Source: Gimesia aquarii (GTDB lineage Bacteria > Planctomycetota > Planctomycetia > Planctomycetales > Planctomycetaceae). From it: a DNA stretch of 64,000 bases. This document shows, piece by piece, positions 47,214-56,864 of the stretch. Each line of letters begins with the position of its first letter. The stretch's first letter is position 1. The notes under the pieces were generated by a model. The model was not told where the DNA came from. It did no database searches and saw only the letters and a list, made by a program, of their open reading frames with translations. The stretch covers positions 2,253,231-2,317,230 of the forward strand of contig NZ_CP037422.1 in the NCBI RefSeq assembly GCF_007748175.1, written 5' to 3'. A program made the translations under genes and the position numbers.

Positions 47214-48205
47214 TCGTATTTTTCCCCTACACGGGAGAGAATGTATTGAGCCATAATATTCATCGTCATTGTGGTGATAAACAACATTAACCCCACGGCA
47301 AAAATGGTCCGATATTCAACCGTTCCCGTAGGGGTATCTCCCAGACTGACTTGTACGATATAAGCAGTCATCGTCTGAATACTTTCCAAAGGGTTTAACG
47401 TCAGTTTAGGAGTTGCTCCGGCAGCCAGAGTCACAGCCATTGTTTCTCCAATCGCACGTGAAATTGCTAATAGAAAACTGGCAATGATTCCAGATAAAGC
47501 AGCAGGAACAACCACACGCACAGTCACTTCAAACTTGTTAGCCCCCAAAGCAAATGCAGCACCTCGCAGCGATAAGGGAACGGACTGCAAAATATCTTCA
47601 CTTAGAGAAATGATCATAGGCAAAATCATTATACCCACAACAATACAGGCGCTAGCAGCATTAAAGACCCCGGCACTGGGAAACAAGTAGCGTATGATTG
47701 GTGAAACAAAGACAATCGCCAAATATCCGTAAACAACAGAAGGAATACCTGCGAGAACTTCTAAAAGTGGCTTGACGATATCACGAAAACGGGGAGACGC
47801 ATATTCACTGAGATAGATGGCGGTTCCCAAGCCAATCGGTACAGCAACAATTGCTGCTCCACCGGCAACCAACATCGTCCCACACAATAAAGGTAAAATT
47901 CCAAAATGTTGGGGCTTTAAGAGAGGCGTCCATTTCGTTCCAGTCAAAAATTCAATAATCGACACATCAAAGAAAAATTGAACCGATTCATATAATAAGA
48001 CAACTACAATACCTACGGTCACCAGCACAGAGACACTGGCGCAAACAAATAGGCTGAAATGAATGAAACCTTCATAGAAAGGACGCAGGCGACCCCATAA
48101 ACCGCCAGCGCTTTCTAAAGAAGTAGAGCGAGGTAGCTTGATTGCAGCTACCTCGCTGAGTTCCATCTCTATTGGTTGTTCTTCGTTGGAACGTTTTTCT
48201 GTCAC
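47210..48205 (-). CDS. pstC: Phosphate ABC transporter permease PstC
   Basis: A 331-residue inner-membrane permease, slightly longer than usual because of a 45-residue cytosolic N-terminus. It has six or so helices and the EAA-loop [17 protein letters not shown]. The start (GTG) overlaps the pstS stop by 4 bp and its own stop overlaps the pstA start by 4 bp, a tightly coupled operon. Confidence 0.94.
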   Translation of the reverse strand: MTEKRSNEEQPIEMELSEVAAIKLPRSTSLESAGGLWGRLRPFYEGFIHFSLFVCASVSVLVTVGIVVVLLYESVQFFFDVSIIEFLTGTKWTPLLKPQHFGILPLLCGTMLVAGGAAIVAVPIGLGTAIYLSEYASPRFRDIVKPLLEVLAGIPSVVYGYLAIVFVSPIIRYLFPSAGVFNAASACIVVGIMILPMIISLSEDILQSVPLSLRGAAFALGANKFEVTVRVVVPAALSGIIASFLLAISRAIGETMAVTLAAGATPKLTLNPLESIQTMTAYIVQVSLGDTPTGTVEYRTIFAVGLMLFITTMTMNIMAQYILSRVGEKYE

Positions 48206-49209
48206 TTAGACAATGCTCCCTTAAGGGCATCCTGGTTCTGTTTTTCAACTTCATCAGACACAGGTACATAACCTACTTCTTTGGCAAGTTGCGCTGCGTT
48301 TTCAAGATAAAATTTCACGAAAGCTACAACTTCAGGTCGTTCTAAAGCAGACTTTCGAACATAGATAAACAAAGGGCGAGAAAGAGGAGCGTAAGAGTTA
48401 TCACGCACAGTTTCCAAAGAGGGCTTTGTGCAACCTTTTCCACCATCCACGGCTAATAATTTCAGCTTGTCTTTGTTCTCTTCGTAATAAGCGTATCCAA
48501 AATAACCTAGAGCATTTTCATCTGACTGAACTCCAGTCACCAGGACGTTATCATCTTCGCTAGCGGTATAATCTGCACGACTCGCTTTTTCTTCGCCTAC
48601 GATTGCTTCTGTAAAGTAATCAAAAGTTCCGGAATCAGTACCTGGTCCATATAACTTGATCTCTTTTGCAGGCCATTTGGGATCAAGGTCTTTCCACTGC
48701 TTTACTCCACTTTCAGGTCGCCATAATTCTTTAAGTTGACCAACTGTTAAACAGTCACACCAGGTATTTTTAGGATTTGCAATCACAGCCAAACCATCGA
48801 ATGCAACAGAGAGTTCTATAAATTCAATCCCTTTTTCTTTACAGGCGGCAGCTTCTTTCTCTTTCATTCCACGTGAGGCATCACAGATGTCGATTTCGCC
48901 GGCAATAAACTTTTTCATCCCGCCACCGGTACCCGAAATACCAACAATCGGACGCACTTTGGGATGCACATTACGGAACTCTTCAGCGACCGCTTCACTA
49001 ATAGGGTACACAGTACTGGAACCGTCAATTTTTACACTACCAGAGAGTGCTTCACCTGTACCACCGGCAGGCTCAGTTTCTGTACCTGCTTTTTTTGCAG
49101 CGGGCTCAGTTCCAGTCTCACTTTTCCCATTACAGCCAGCCCCAACCAGGGAAACACTAACCGCCAAGCAGAGCAGTCCCAATACTTTCCCTATATTTGT
49201 TGTGATCAT
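48202..49209 (-). CDS. pstS: Phosphate-binding lipoprotein PstS
   Basis: The periplasmic phosphate receptor, about 335 residues. I prefer the ATG at 49209 because GGGAGA lies 9 bp upstream; a TTG at 49227 adds six residues. A lipobox (SLVGAGC) anchors the protein. Phosphate-contact segments typical of the family are present: [40 protein letters not shown]. It starts the pstSCAB-phoU-phoB operon behind a candidate Pho box. Confidence 0.94.
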   Translation of the reverse strand: MITTNIGKVLGLLCLAVSVSLVGAGCNGKSETGTEPAAKKAGTETEPAGGTGEALSGSVKIDGSSTVYPISEAVAEEFRNVHPKVRPIVGISGTGGGMKKFIAGEIDICDASRGMKEKEAAACKEKGIEFIELSVAFDGLAVIANPKNTWCDCLTVGQLKELWRPESGVKQWKDLDPKWPAKEIKLYGPGTDSGTFDYFTEAIVGEEKASRADYTASEDDNVLVTGVQSDENALGYFGYAYYEENKDKLKLLAVDGGKGCTKPSLETVRDNSYAPLSRPLFIYVRKSALERPEVVAFVKFYLENAAQLAKEVGYVPVSDEVEKQNQDALKGALSK

Positions 49210-49342
49210 TTCGCGTGTCTCTCCCAATTTGGTACGTTAATAAACAAGTTTGAAATTTGAGTTGATTGAGGGCTTTTAAGAAACCAGATCAGAGCGACCC
49301 AATGCCAAAACACCTTTTTCAGATGCTGGCTACCATACCCAT

Positions 49343-49375
49343 TAATTATTAAGACAATATTAAGAAACGATGAAG
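49343..49375 (-). promoter_or_regulatory. Candidate Pho box before pstS
   Basis: On the minus strand, from 49375, three direct repeats follow each other at an exact 11-bp period: CTTCATCGTTT, CTTAATATTGT and CTTAATAATTA. Period and layout match Pho boxes; the CTTAA core resembles the cyanobacterial form. It ends about 133 bp before the pstS start. Confidence 0.5.
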
Positions 49376-49462
49376 TGCTTAATCTTTTTGGAACATTGAA
49401 TCAAAGACCAAAAACATCGTAAGCCTTTTATAAATAACAACTTAAAACAAAACACACTGTTT

Positions 49463-51241
49463 TTAGCCTCTGGGAAGCCGAACGGTAAAGGTGGTGCCTT
49501 CACCAACTTTACTGGTCACGCCAATAGTACCATTGAAGGACTGAACCAGATGCTTAACAATGGAAAGCCCGAGCCCGGTTCCACCAAGTTCACGCGAACG
49601 AGCTTTATCAACGCGGAAGAACCGTTCGAACAGTCGCGCCTGGTGTTTTTCCTCAATCCCGATTCCTGTGTCTTCCACTTCCAGAAGTACCATATTGGGA
49701 TCATCCCATTCCCAGCGAATCGTAATCCGCCCCTGATCGGGAGTGTATTTAATCGCATTATTAATCAAGTTGCCTAAAATTTGATGCAAGCCTTCTTCAT
49801 CCGCTTTCACTTTAATGCCATGCTCTTTTTCTTCGACTATCAATTCGATGTTTTTAGCTTCGGCAACTTTCTGCTGGTCAACGAGGCATATTTCAACAAA
49901 GGGCCTTAATTCGATGTCAACAATGTCAAAGACCTGATTTCCTGATTCAATACTCGCTAAGCTAATCAGGTCCATGATTAATTCATGTAGACGCTCAGCC
50001 TGTTCTTCAATTCGCATTAAAAATGTCTGACTGATTTCCGGATCGTCCTTCGCCCCTCGAATAAGCGTTTCCGTATAGGCTTTGATGGAGCTTAAGGGAG
50101 TTTTCAATTCATGCGAGACATTCGCCACAAACTCTTGTCTTAATGACTCCAACCTCCGTAGCTCGGTCATATCGAACAATACAATGACTAAGCCAGGACA
50201 AGGTTCTCCCGGCAAAGGTGTCGTCGTCACCCCTAAAATTCGATCACTGGTACTCTCCAGTTCGACTTCCATGCGTTGAGGTTCTAAAGTATTCAGTACT
50301 TCCGTCACCGCTTTTTGCAGTTGATGATTGCGAACCGATTCAAATAATGGCTTTCCCTCAGCCTCTTCTGGAGAGAAAAACAGAAGTCGACCGGCAGATT
50401 CGTTCGCAAATAATACATGCTGACGTTCATTGATCGCGATCACTCCCTCTACCATACCTTCCAGCACAGTTCCCAAACGGTCCCCACTCGCCTGCAGCTG
50501 TCTCACTCGTTCTGCCATCTCCTGGCTCATATGATTGAAAGACTGCGCCAGAATCCCCAGTTCATCATGTTGTGGAAAATAGAGCTTTTGATCATATTCT
50601 CCCCCGGCAATCGATTCGGCAGCGTTTGTCAAAATGGTCAAAGGTCGAATCATTCGCGCTACAACCCAGTAAGTCAGTAGCATCACCGTAAAACTGACTA
50701 CTAAAGCAATGCCCCAAATCAGCTTTTCAACGGCAGAAACTTCTTCCTGGATTTTCGCCATCGTAATCGCAACGCGCACCACACCTTCGGGCTGCTCCTC
50801 TTCTTTAAATAGAACAGCATAATACAGCATCGGCTCACTCAAAGTCGGACTCATTCGTTTAGAACTACCAGAGCCGGTAGAAATCGCCTGAATAATTTCA
50901 ACGCGGTTTTTGTGATTTTCCATGTCTTGAACCAACTTCAAGGTATCCTGGTCAGAGTCGGCAATGACAACACCATCCATATCAATCAAAGTCAGCCGCG
51001 TCCCTGTCTCCTTCCCAAGTTTTTTGACTTTTTTTTGCAGACTTTCCGTAGGCCCCTGTTGGAAAACACCCTCCAAGCTGCTCCCCATAATGACAGCTGA
51101 ATCATGCAGGCGTTGTCGAACCTGCTCATCAACCTGAGTTTGCTGACGCCCGGAAACAATCAAAGCAAACACGATCGCAGACGCAATATTTAAACCGGCA
51201 TAAACCAGAAACAGCTTCCAGAACAATCGCGAAGACCACAT
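49463..51241 (-). CDS. phoR: Phosphate sensor histidine kinase PhoR
   Basis: A 592-residue inner-membrane sensor kinase that phosphorylates PhoB. I start at the ATG at 51241 (MWSSRLFWKLF) with a GGTGG binding site; an open frame upstream adds 31 doubtful residues. Order: membrane helix, periplasmic sensor domain (about 30-155), second helix, HAMP (about 190-240), PAS (about 245-360), H-box NVSHELKTPLSSIKAY (His near 375), then ATPase motifs NLINNAIKYTP, DTGIGI and GGTGLGLSIVKH. It lies upstream of pstS in the same direction. Confidence 0.9.
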   Translation of the reverse strand: MWSSRLFWKLFLVYAGLNIASAIVFALIVSGRQQTQVDEQVRQRLHDSAVIMGSSLEGVFQQGPTESLQKKVKKLGKETGTRLTLIDMDGVVIADSDQDTLKLVQDMENHKNRVEIIQAISTGSGSSKRMSPTLSEPMLYYAVLFKEEEQPEGVVRVAITMAKIQEEVSAVEKLIWGIALVVSFTVMLLTYWVVARMIRPLTILTNAAESIAGGEYDQKLYFPQHDELGILAQSFNHMSQEMAERVRQLQASGDRLGTVLEGMVEGVIAINERQHVLFANESAGRLLFFSPEEAEGKPLFESVRNHQLQKAVTEVLNTLEPQRMEVELESTSDRILGVTTTPLPGEPCPGLVIVLFDMTELRRLESLRQEFVANVSHELKTPLSSIKAYTETLIRGAKDDPEISQTFLMRIEEQAERLHELIMDLISLASIESGNQVFDIVDIELRPFVEICLVDQQKVAEAKNIELIVEEKEHGIKVKADEEGLHQILGNLINNAIKYTPDQGRITIRWEWDDPNMVLLEVEDTGIGIEEKHQARLFERFFRVDKARSRELGGTGLGLSIVKHLVQSFNGTIGVTSKVGEGTTFTVRLPRG

Positions 51242-51529
51242 CGTTACATCCACCCTGATGAAAACAAAAAAGAATTCGCCTATTTTGAACCTGACCCTGG
51301 TTAATCTGCAAGGGCTGCCCCTCATTTTCATCAAGAGTTCATGAGAACAGAAAAGAAATCGAATGCCTCTCAGACTGCTTACACCTTATTTACAAATAAC
51401 ATTTACCTCACAACTTCAATATTTGATTGAATAAACCATGTCGCAATTCCTGCTGAACAAAATCCTCTGGACAAATACAATAACTTTGTAAATTCATTTT
51501 TCTCCATGAATTAAAGGTTTTTTATTCTG

Positions 51530-51638
51530 CTTGACACAGAACTGCCCTCTCTTAAACTGCGCAATCTGCGTCGCGCGCGCGAAAGATGTTTTCCTCCAGT
51601 GAATCGATTACTCCCTCTACTTCTTATTCACTACGAAA
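51530..51638 (+). promoter_or_regulatory. Promoter-like element, copy B (GC-rich 13-mer box)
   Basis: TTGACA (51531-51536), 16 bp, TAAACT (51553-51558), then TGCGTCGCGCGCG (51567-51579), all at the same relative positions as in copy A at 317-423. Ungapped identity is 41 of 63 over 51530-51592, and a shared TTCACTA-x-GAAA block ends the similarity near 51638. The downstream stretch to 52159 holds no convincing protein, so it may drive an RNA. Confidence 0.45.
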
Positions 51639-52159
51639 AACGAGCCCTTTTTTATGATTTTACAAAAAATACCACTCTGGTAGTTCTCGATGTTTACGCT
51701 CATTTCACGCCTGTCAAACAAGTTCGCGACATGTTCATTCCGTTATCAAAACAGATCGCTTTACTATCAAAGCATTTCACGCTATCACCGCTTGACACTC
51801 TCACGCCGATCAACAAAATCATAAGTCTCAGGAGATGTGCTTATAGAGCACTCAAGATCTTAATTGAAATTGATATGTGTCTCTCTCAATCTGCAGAAAA
51901 ACACCTGTCACAAACCCAGGTGGAACTAAAATATGATCCCGCCCTGGTACTGCTAAAGGAAAGCCGCGCAATGTGAGACTCGTTTATTTTACCGGATGTT
52001 GTATAAAGCAGCGTAGCTGAATATTCAGCAGCAGTCTGCAAGTTTGATCAACGGTAAGCAACCATTGTGGGACAGGAGTTAAGCATTATAGAACGAACCA
52101 AAAACGTCAGGCTGGTAACATTAAATAGCACTCCATCCGATGCACATTTCAGCCAGTCT
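51639..52159. other. Intergenic region, possible RNA gene, no convincing protein
   Basis: An open frame from GTG at 51599 to 51976 codes for 125 residues with no glycine or tryptophan and no ribosome binding site, which argues against a real protein. CATTTCACGC occurs twice, 72 bp apart (51701 and 51773). CACCTG/CAGGTG (51902-51922) and GCTGAATATTCAGC (52016-52029) could form hairpins. The content fits a non-coding transcript from the element at 51530, but this is unproven. Confidence 0.3.
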
Positions 52160-52606
52160 CTATTTTTTGCTCTTGAGGTCGAACTTGAACTCGCCCCCCT
52201 CTTGAGGTACGACGGCTGTCAATTTTGTTTTGGTTACGTCACTATAACGGCGTGAAAGAGTTTCCGTTGCGATTCCCCCTGCTCCCGCACCTTCCTTAGG
52301 AAGTGGCGTTCCATCCCCCCGTAATAGACGGCTGACGACTACTTTGTAATTCCCGGGAGGCGCTCCCTCTGTCCCATGCTGTTGTTTGAGTGTGTACTGC
52401 CCTGATTCATCGGTCGTCCCCTGACACTCAATCCCCTTTGTCTGTCCATCGGGAATAAACGTTACTGTGGCAGATGCCAGAGGTTGACCATTCAAAGTCA
52501 CGACACCAGAAACAGGAACTGTTTTGGGCAATGGTTTTGCTTCGACGCCTCCACCACAACCAGTGGTCATTACAACGAGAATTGTACCTAAAATGGAACG
52601 TAACAT
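52160..52606 (-). CDS. Transthyretin-like lipoprotein (pair 3)
   Basis: A 148-residue predicted lipoprotein. Lipobox MTTGC after a hydrophobic signal, so mature from Cys17. The beta-sandwich pattern matches the other two lipoproteins: VSGVVTLNGQPLASATVTFIP, TTDESGQYTL, GAPPGNYKVVV, then LSRRYSDVTKTKLTAVV and a terminal FKFDLKSKK. It follows a DUF1559 gene across a 100-bp gap with a hairpin. Function unknown. Confidence 0.85.
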   Translation of the reverse strand: MLRSILGTILVVMTTGCGGGVEAKPLPKTVPVSGVVTLNGQPLASATVTFIPDGQTKGIECQGTTDESGQYTLKQQHGTEGAPPGNYKVVVSRLLRGDGTPLPKEGAGAGGIATETLSRRYSDVTKTKLTAVVPQEGGEFKFDLKSKK

Positions 52607-52634
52607 ACTTCGGGGCTCCCATCAGAGTTGAACC

Positions 52635-52680
52635 GTTGATGAGGAAAGGGAATACAACAGATAACCCTCACCTCATCAAC
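52635..52680 (-). terminator. Hairpin between DUF1559 and lipoprotein genes, pair 3
   Basis: GTTGATGAGG (52635-52644) and CCTCATCAAC (52671-52680) form a perfect 10-bp stem around a 26-base loop that can extend with AGGG/CCCT. There is no T run, so RNA processing or stability is more likely than strong termination. Confidence 0.5.
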
Positions 52681-52708
52681 TCAGTATCGCTGAACACATC
52701 TCAATAAA

Positions 52709-53671
52709 TTAGAATTCACCTAAGACTTGACCGTCAGCCATTCTTGATAAATTAATCCTGGTCGTTGTATCGATGTTCTCACTAAGGAAACGGACTGCAC
52801 CATCTCCCATCAGAATATGGATCCCTCCTGTGTGAAGGCTTCCTGCATATCCCCAGCTGTCCAATTTTCCTGTACTAGCTTCACCAGCAGCAAAGATGTT
52901 TATGCCTCGATGCTGGAGGCTGATTCCCAGCATCACGTGCCCTCGATAACCCCAGGCAGTCGAATTACCATTTCGTACAGACCGCGTTGTTTCAGCCATG
53001 GCAATCGTGTTGCTGGTGCCGTCTACAACATCACGCACACTGCAAAAACTGTTGTCACCGAACATAGCACGTGTAGAAAGTCCGATTGAATTCCACTCAG
53101 CGCAATTTTGCCAATTCGTAATATTCGAAATGAAATCATAGTTAGTTCTACCCGCACCACTGTGGGTGGTATCGAGGGATGTGGGAGCATAACAACTTTG
53201 CCCAGGTGGAATTCGAGTAGGATTCGGGTCTGTGGGACACAGAAACGCCGGCAATACTTCTTGTACTGGAGCCAGATTGCCGTTTGTTGAGGGGTCATCG
53301 GCATGCGTACCGATTAAACCACTATTACATCCAGAGACTTCCCATGTATACATCGTTCCGTTGAAATTGAACTGGTTGTAAAGTGGCGCCTGATCAATAA
53401 AAGGCAGTAACATCACCAACCCCGAGCTGTTCAAATCTGGTGTGGTACAACGACCAATGTTACCGGGAGGAAAGACTCGATGTATGTCAAGGTAGTTGTG
53501 TAGTGCCAATCCCAACTGTTTCAGATTATTTTTACACGTAGAACGCCGCGCCGCTTCCCGCGCCTGCTGAACTGCGGGAAGCAATAATGCAATCAAAATT
53601 GCGATAATTGCAATGACTACTAATAATTCGATGAGTGTAAATCCGCGCCTCCGCATATGGCCCCAATTCAT
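52709..53671 (-). CDS. DUF1559 protein with pseudopilin N-terminus (pair 3)
   Basis: A 320-residue DUF1559 protein. A GGAGAAGAAAC binding site precedes the ATG. Prepilin motif [36 protein letters not shown], and the family ending [18 protein letters not shown]. The mid region is Cys-containing and Asn-rich and differs from the pair at 5.5-8.9 kb. Its upstream region does not carry the triple ATTAATA array, so it is regulated differently. Confidence 0.88.
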   Translation of the reverse strand: MNWGHMRRRGFTLIELLVVIAIIAILIALLLPAVQQAREAARRSTCKNNLKQLGLALHNYLDIHRVFPPGNIGRCTTPDLNSSGLVMLLPFIDQAPLYNQFNFNGTMYTWEVSGCNSGLIGTHADDPSTNGNLAPVQEVLPAFLCPTDPNPTRIPPGQSCYAPTSLDTTHSGAGRTNYDFISNITNWQNCAEWNSIGLSTRAMFGDNSFCSVRDVVDGTSNTIAMAETTRSVRNGNSTAWGYRGHVMLGISLQHRGINIFAAGEASTGKLDSWGYAGSLHTGGIHILMGDGAVRFLSENIDTTTRINLSRMADGQVLGEF

Positions 53672-54265
53672 GTTTCTTCTCCTTCATAAAAAAATGTATG
53701 AAAAATACGAGTTGCAACAAAAGCTCATCCCAGAGAAGAGACGCAAGTCGATCCCATCAACTCACAGCGTTCGTTGACCGAAATTCAAATCGAAGAAGCA
53801 CCTGCAATAAGAAATAGCAAGCGCTGTTTATCGAAATTTTTTATGACAATATGGCGAACTAATGTTGCCAAGATTCGAAAGAAAATCGATAGAATGATGA
53901 TACGCCCATAGATTACGGTCGTTTCGATTTCTGATCTTTATTTAGTTATGTTACAAACTAAATGAAACGCAACAGATTCCAATTCGGACCGAAATATATC
54001 ACTATCAGACATCATCTGAGTTGTGAGAAATTCTACCTCAGTTCGCTGAAATCTCGCGCAACAATCTATTTGATTCCGTAGTGCGCACAACAATGGAATA
54101 GAGGGAGTAGGAAGGGTTGTCTAATCGGCTAAGGAGGATGAGTGGGTGCGTGTCAGAGAACACTGGAGCAGTCTAAGCTGAGTAAGATGATCACAACTCA
54201 TTCTTCAGAAATTTAGTTAAGGCAGACCGATACGAGAACCAGTTCTCTCGAATGAAACTGATCCA
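53672..54265. other. Intergenic region upstream of the third DUF1559 gene
   Basis: About 590 bp with no convincing gene, repeat or hairpin. It probably contains the promoter of the DUF1559 gene; no clear box was identified. Confidence 0.35.
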
Positions 54266-55597
54266 CTATTTTTGCCGTGGTAGTGGCAGGTCAATTCGTT
54301 TTTTTCCCCGAAGAACAGTGACGTCAAATTTTTGTCCCGGCTTTAATTCATTCACTCCATACGCGAGAATGTCGGTTTCACGGTATAAATCATTTTTCCC
54401 ATTGAACGAAATGATAATATCGCCTTTTTGGAAGCCTGCCCGCTTTGCAGTCGCGTGCAATCCATACTGACCAAGATGGCGTATCCTAAGTGCCATCGAC
54501 TTTCCATCTGGAGGAAGTCCAACCTCTTTACGTTCATCTGGAGTTAATTCTTCTAAAACGGCTCCCCCCAGAACCATTCTACGAAGAGGCCAACTGCTGA
54601 CCCGCCAGGAAAGATCATCTTTTCGTTTCCAGCCTGTGGGGAGTGAGAGTGTCAGGTCGCGTTTTTGTCCCTTTCGATCAATTTCAGCTGTCAGACGATC
54701 TTGAGGTTGCGCATGATGGAGTACCCATTGAACGTCTGCAATCGAGAGCATCGGTTGACCCTCCAGCGTTAAAATCTGATCCCCTTTCTGAAAGCCGGAT
54801 TGAGCGGCGATCGAATCAGGAATAATCTCTTTTACTACCGCTTTTTCTTTTGGGTCTAATATCAGCCCCAAAATTTTCGGATGTGGATACTGAAACAAGA
54901 TTCGCTCAGGAATTGATTTTTGATTTCTCAGAAAAAAGTCGCGCTGTGCATCTCCAATCTGGTGGCAGTGAATACAACTCTTGACGACATTCTTTTTCTT
55001 GTTAATCGTTGATCTGTACTTTCCGGCAAGTAAGGGATACCGCTCAGGAGAAGCCACATCAGGCTGTTTTCCTTGTTTTCCTTTGAGTGATGATTTAATC
55101 GCAGTGTAATCTGCATGTAAATTCAAAGCACCTTGCATCGCTTTATTCAGAGCTTCAATCGAAACATCTTCGGCCCAAAGGGTATGATGCGAGCGGGTAC
55201 CAAATCGCCCGTAAACGGTTCGATCTGCATTCAGCATGAATACGGCAAACGACTGGTCGTAATCGTATTGAAAAAGAGACAGGTCCAGGCCATTTGTCGA
55301 AATGAGTCGCACTCGAACGAACTGATCCATCAGTGGCTTGAGATGCTCATCTTTCTCCATCAAATCCTCATCCAGTTTCACACACTCTTCGCAAGGAATG
55401 CAACGCAAAACGATCAACATCGGTTTCTTCGTCTGTCGTGCTTGCTCAAAACCTTTCTGGAGATCGTTGTAAATCCAATATCCACTTGACTCCACCTTTT
55501 CTCGATCCTGTCGAACTTTTTCTTCACGAGTTTGTGCGAAAGAAAAAGTTGTTGACGTCATCAAGAGTAAAGTAAATATGAAAACAGTTCTCAGCAT
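54266..55597 (-). CDS. Thioredoxin-like, c-heme-motif, double-PDZ exported protein
   Basis: A 443-residue periplasmic protein with an AAGGA binding site and a signal peptide (about 1-21). Residues 40-160 look thioredoxin-like, with the cysteine cluster CIPCEEC (about 64-70). A c-type heme motif CIHCH lies at about 206. Two PDZ domains follow, about 240-315 (SIAAQSGFQKGDQILTLEGQ) and 360-430 (HATAKRAGFQKGDIIISFNG). Redox sensing or delivery coupled to PDZ-mediated binding is an inference. No partner gene adjoins it. Confidence 0.75.
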   Translation of the reverse strand: MLRTVFIFTLLLMTSTTFSFAQTREEKVRQDREKVESSGYWIYNDLQKGFEQARQTKKPMLIVLRCIPCEECVKLDEDLMEKDEHLKPLMDQFVRVRLISTNGLDLSLFQYDYDQSFAVFMLNADRTVYGRFGTRSHHTLWAEDVSIEALNKAMQGALNLHADYTAIKSSLKGKQGKQPDVASPERYPLLAGKYRSTINKKKNVVKSCIHCHQIGDAQRDFFLRNQKSIPERILFQYPHPKILGLILDPKEKAVVKEIIPDSIAAQSGFQKGDQILTLEGQPMLSIADVQWVLHHAQPQDRLTAEIDRKGQKRDLTLSLPTGWKRKDDLSWRVSSWPLRRMVLGGAVLEELTPDERKEVGLPPDGKSMALRIRHLGQYGLHATAKRAGFQKGDIIISFNGKNDLYRETDILAYGVNELKPGQKFDVTVLRGKKRIDLPLPRQK

Positions 55598-55762
55598 GAT
55601 TCTGATTCCTTGTACGGTCGAGTAATCGGAGGTGACAACTCCTCATTCTACCGCTTTACAGAATTCGAGTGCAAATGAAAAGAGATGCAATCACACCAAA
55701 GATCACGTTACCCCTCGCCGACTCAGCCCAACAAATCACCTGGATATCTATAAATACAAACA

Positions 55763-55790
55763 CCCTCGGTCTGAATCTTCAGACCGAGGG
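55763..55790. terminator. Strong GC hairpin between two minus-strand genes
   Basis: CCCTCGGTCTGA and TCAGACCGAGGG form a perfect 12-bp stem with a 4-base loop. On the minus strand it is followed by a T-rich stretch (TGTTTGTATTTAT), so it may terminate the ExeA-type gene 195 bp upstream, or an RNA in between. Confidence 0.6.
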
Positions 55791-55984
55791 GCAGGCATCA
55801 GGTAATCACTATTGTAACCACACCTGGCAGCGCCATGTCTGCATTACAGAGTACCGTTGTCGCTTCAGTTCCATCAACCGTTGAAGAACTTGTTGGAAGT
55901 CAGATACACAGAATAGAATTAGTTTCAGAAATTTTTCCGAAATCAATTTGTTTCCATAAAACAAGAGTTACTACAAAGAGTTGG

Positions 55985-56812
55985 TTAGTCAGGAATCGAA
56001 GTCACCAACTCTTCTGCCACTGCTCCAAGTATATCTGAAGAAATCAGAGGTAATTCATCTGCATAGCCGACCAGCAGTGCTAAATCACAAAGACGGTTGA
56101 TTTTGCGTGGATTCCCTTGCGTCAGCTCGAACAGAGTCTGAAAGCCATCCTCTTCAAAAATGGGTTCATTTCGACCGGCCACTTCCAATCGGTGCTCGAC
56201 ATAACCACGCGTATCTTCAATCGAAAATGGTTTTAGAAGACAGCGAACAGCGATCCGATCATCAAGTTGTGCGGATCGTTGTAGATGGCTTAAGAGGAGT
56301 TGATCGCCTACCAGCAGTAAAGTAAAGTCGATTTCAGAAGTCTGTTGAAAATTCAAGAGCTGATGTAGTGTCTCAAAAATTCGCTGATCGACAATCAAAT
56401 GTGCTTCATCAATGACGATCACAGGCTTGCGGCCCTGTTCACAAAGTAACAGAAGCTGTCTGTGTAATGCCCGGATAATTCGATCTTTCCCGGGCGCACT
56501 TGGCTCAATATTGGCTTCTTCTGCGCCTAACTCGACAGCGAGATACGAAATCAATTCAATCGGCGATAGTTGCGGAAACACCAGATGCACAAAAGGCTGA
56601 TTGACATCAGCCAATTGACTTTTCAACACATGACACAGATAAGACTTACCAATCCCGGAACCACCGACAAGAAGACCTGCGCCTTTGCTGTTCTCAATGA
56701 GGTATTGAAGCTTCAACAACCCTGCCTGATGTGGGTGACTTTCGTAAAAAAAAGTGGCTTCCATTTTTTCTTCGAAAGGACCACTCTGTAAATTCCAGTA
56801 ACTCTGATACAT
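55985..56812 (-). CDS. ExeA-type AAA ATPase
   Basis: A 275-residue cytosolic ATPase of the ExeA/general-secretion family. Start MYQSYWNLQSGPFEEKME is typical (the Y-x-L-x-x-x-P-F motif). Walker A GGSGIGKSY (about 50), Walker B VIVIDEAHL (about 138), arginine-rich sensor segments and a C-terminal winged-helix-like GNPRKINRLCDLALL. In Aeromonas, ExeA works with ExeB to assemble the type II secretin in peptidoglycan. The upstream membrane protein gene ends 52 bp before it and could be an ExeB-like partner. Confidence 0.82.
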   Translation of the reverse strand: MYQSYWNLQSGPFEEKMEATFFYESHPHQAGLLKLQYLIENSKGAGLLVGGSGIGKSYLCHVLKSQLADVNQPFVHLVFPQLSPIELISYLAVELGAEEANIEPSAPGKDRIIRALHRQLLLLCEQGRKPVIVIDEAHLIVDQRIFETLHQLLNFQQTSEIDFTLLLVGDQLLLSHLQRSAQLDDRIAVRCLLKPFSIEDTRGYVEHRLEVAGRNEPIFEEDGFQTLFELTQGNPRKINRLCDLALLVGYADELPLISSDILGAVAEELVTSIPD

Positions 56813-56864
56813 AAACTCTCATTCCCGGGAATTGTTAAACGGACGGCATCCTAACTAACATGTA

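Noticed and set aside
51599-51976. 125-codon plus-strand frame as a protein
   Set aside because: No glycine or tryptophan and no ribosome binding site; more likely non-coding or a shadow of a transcript.
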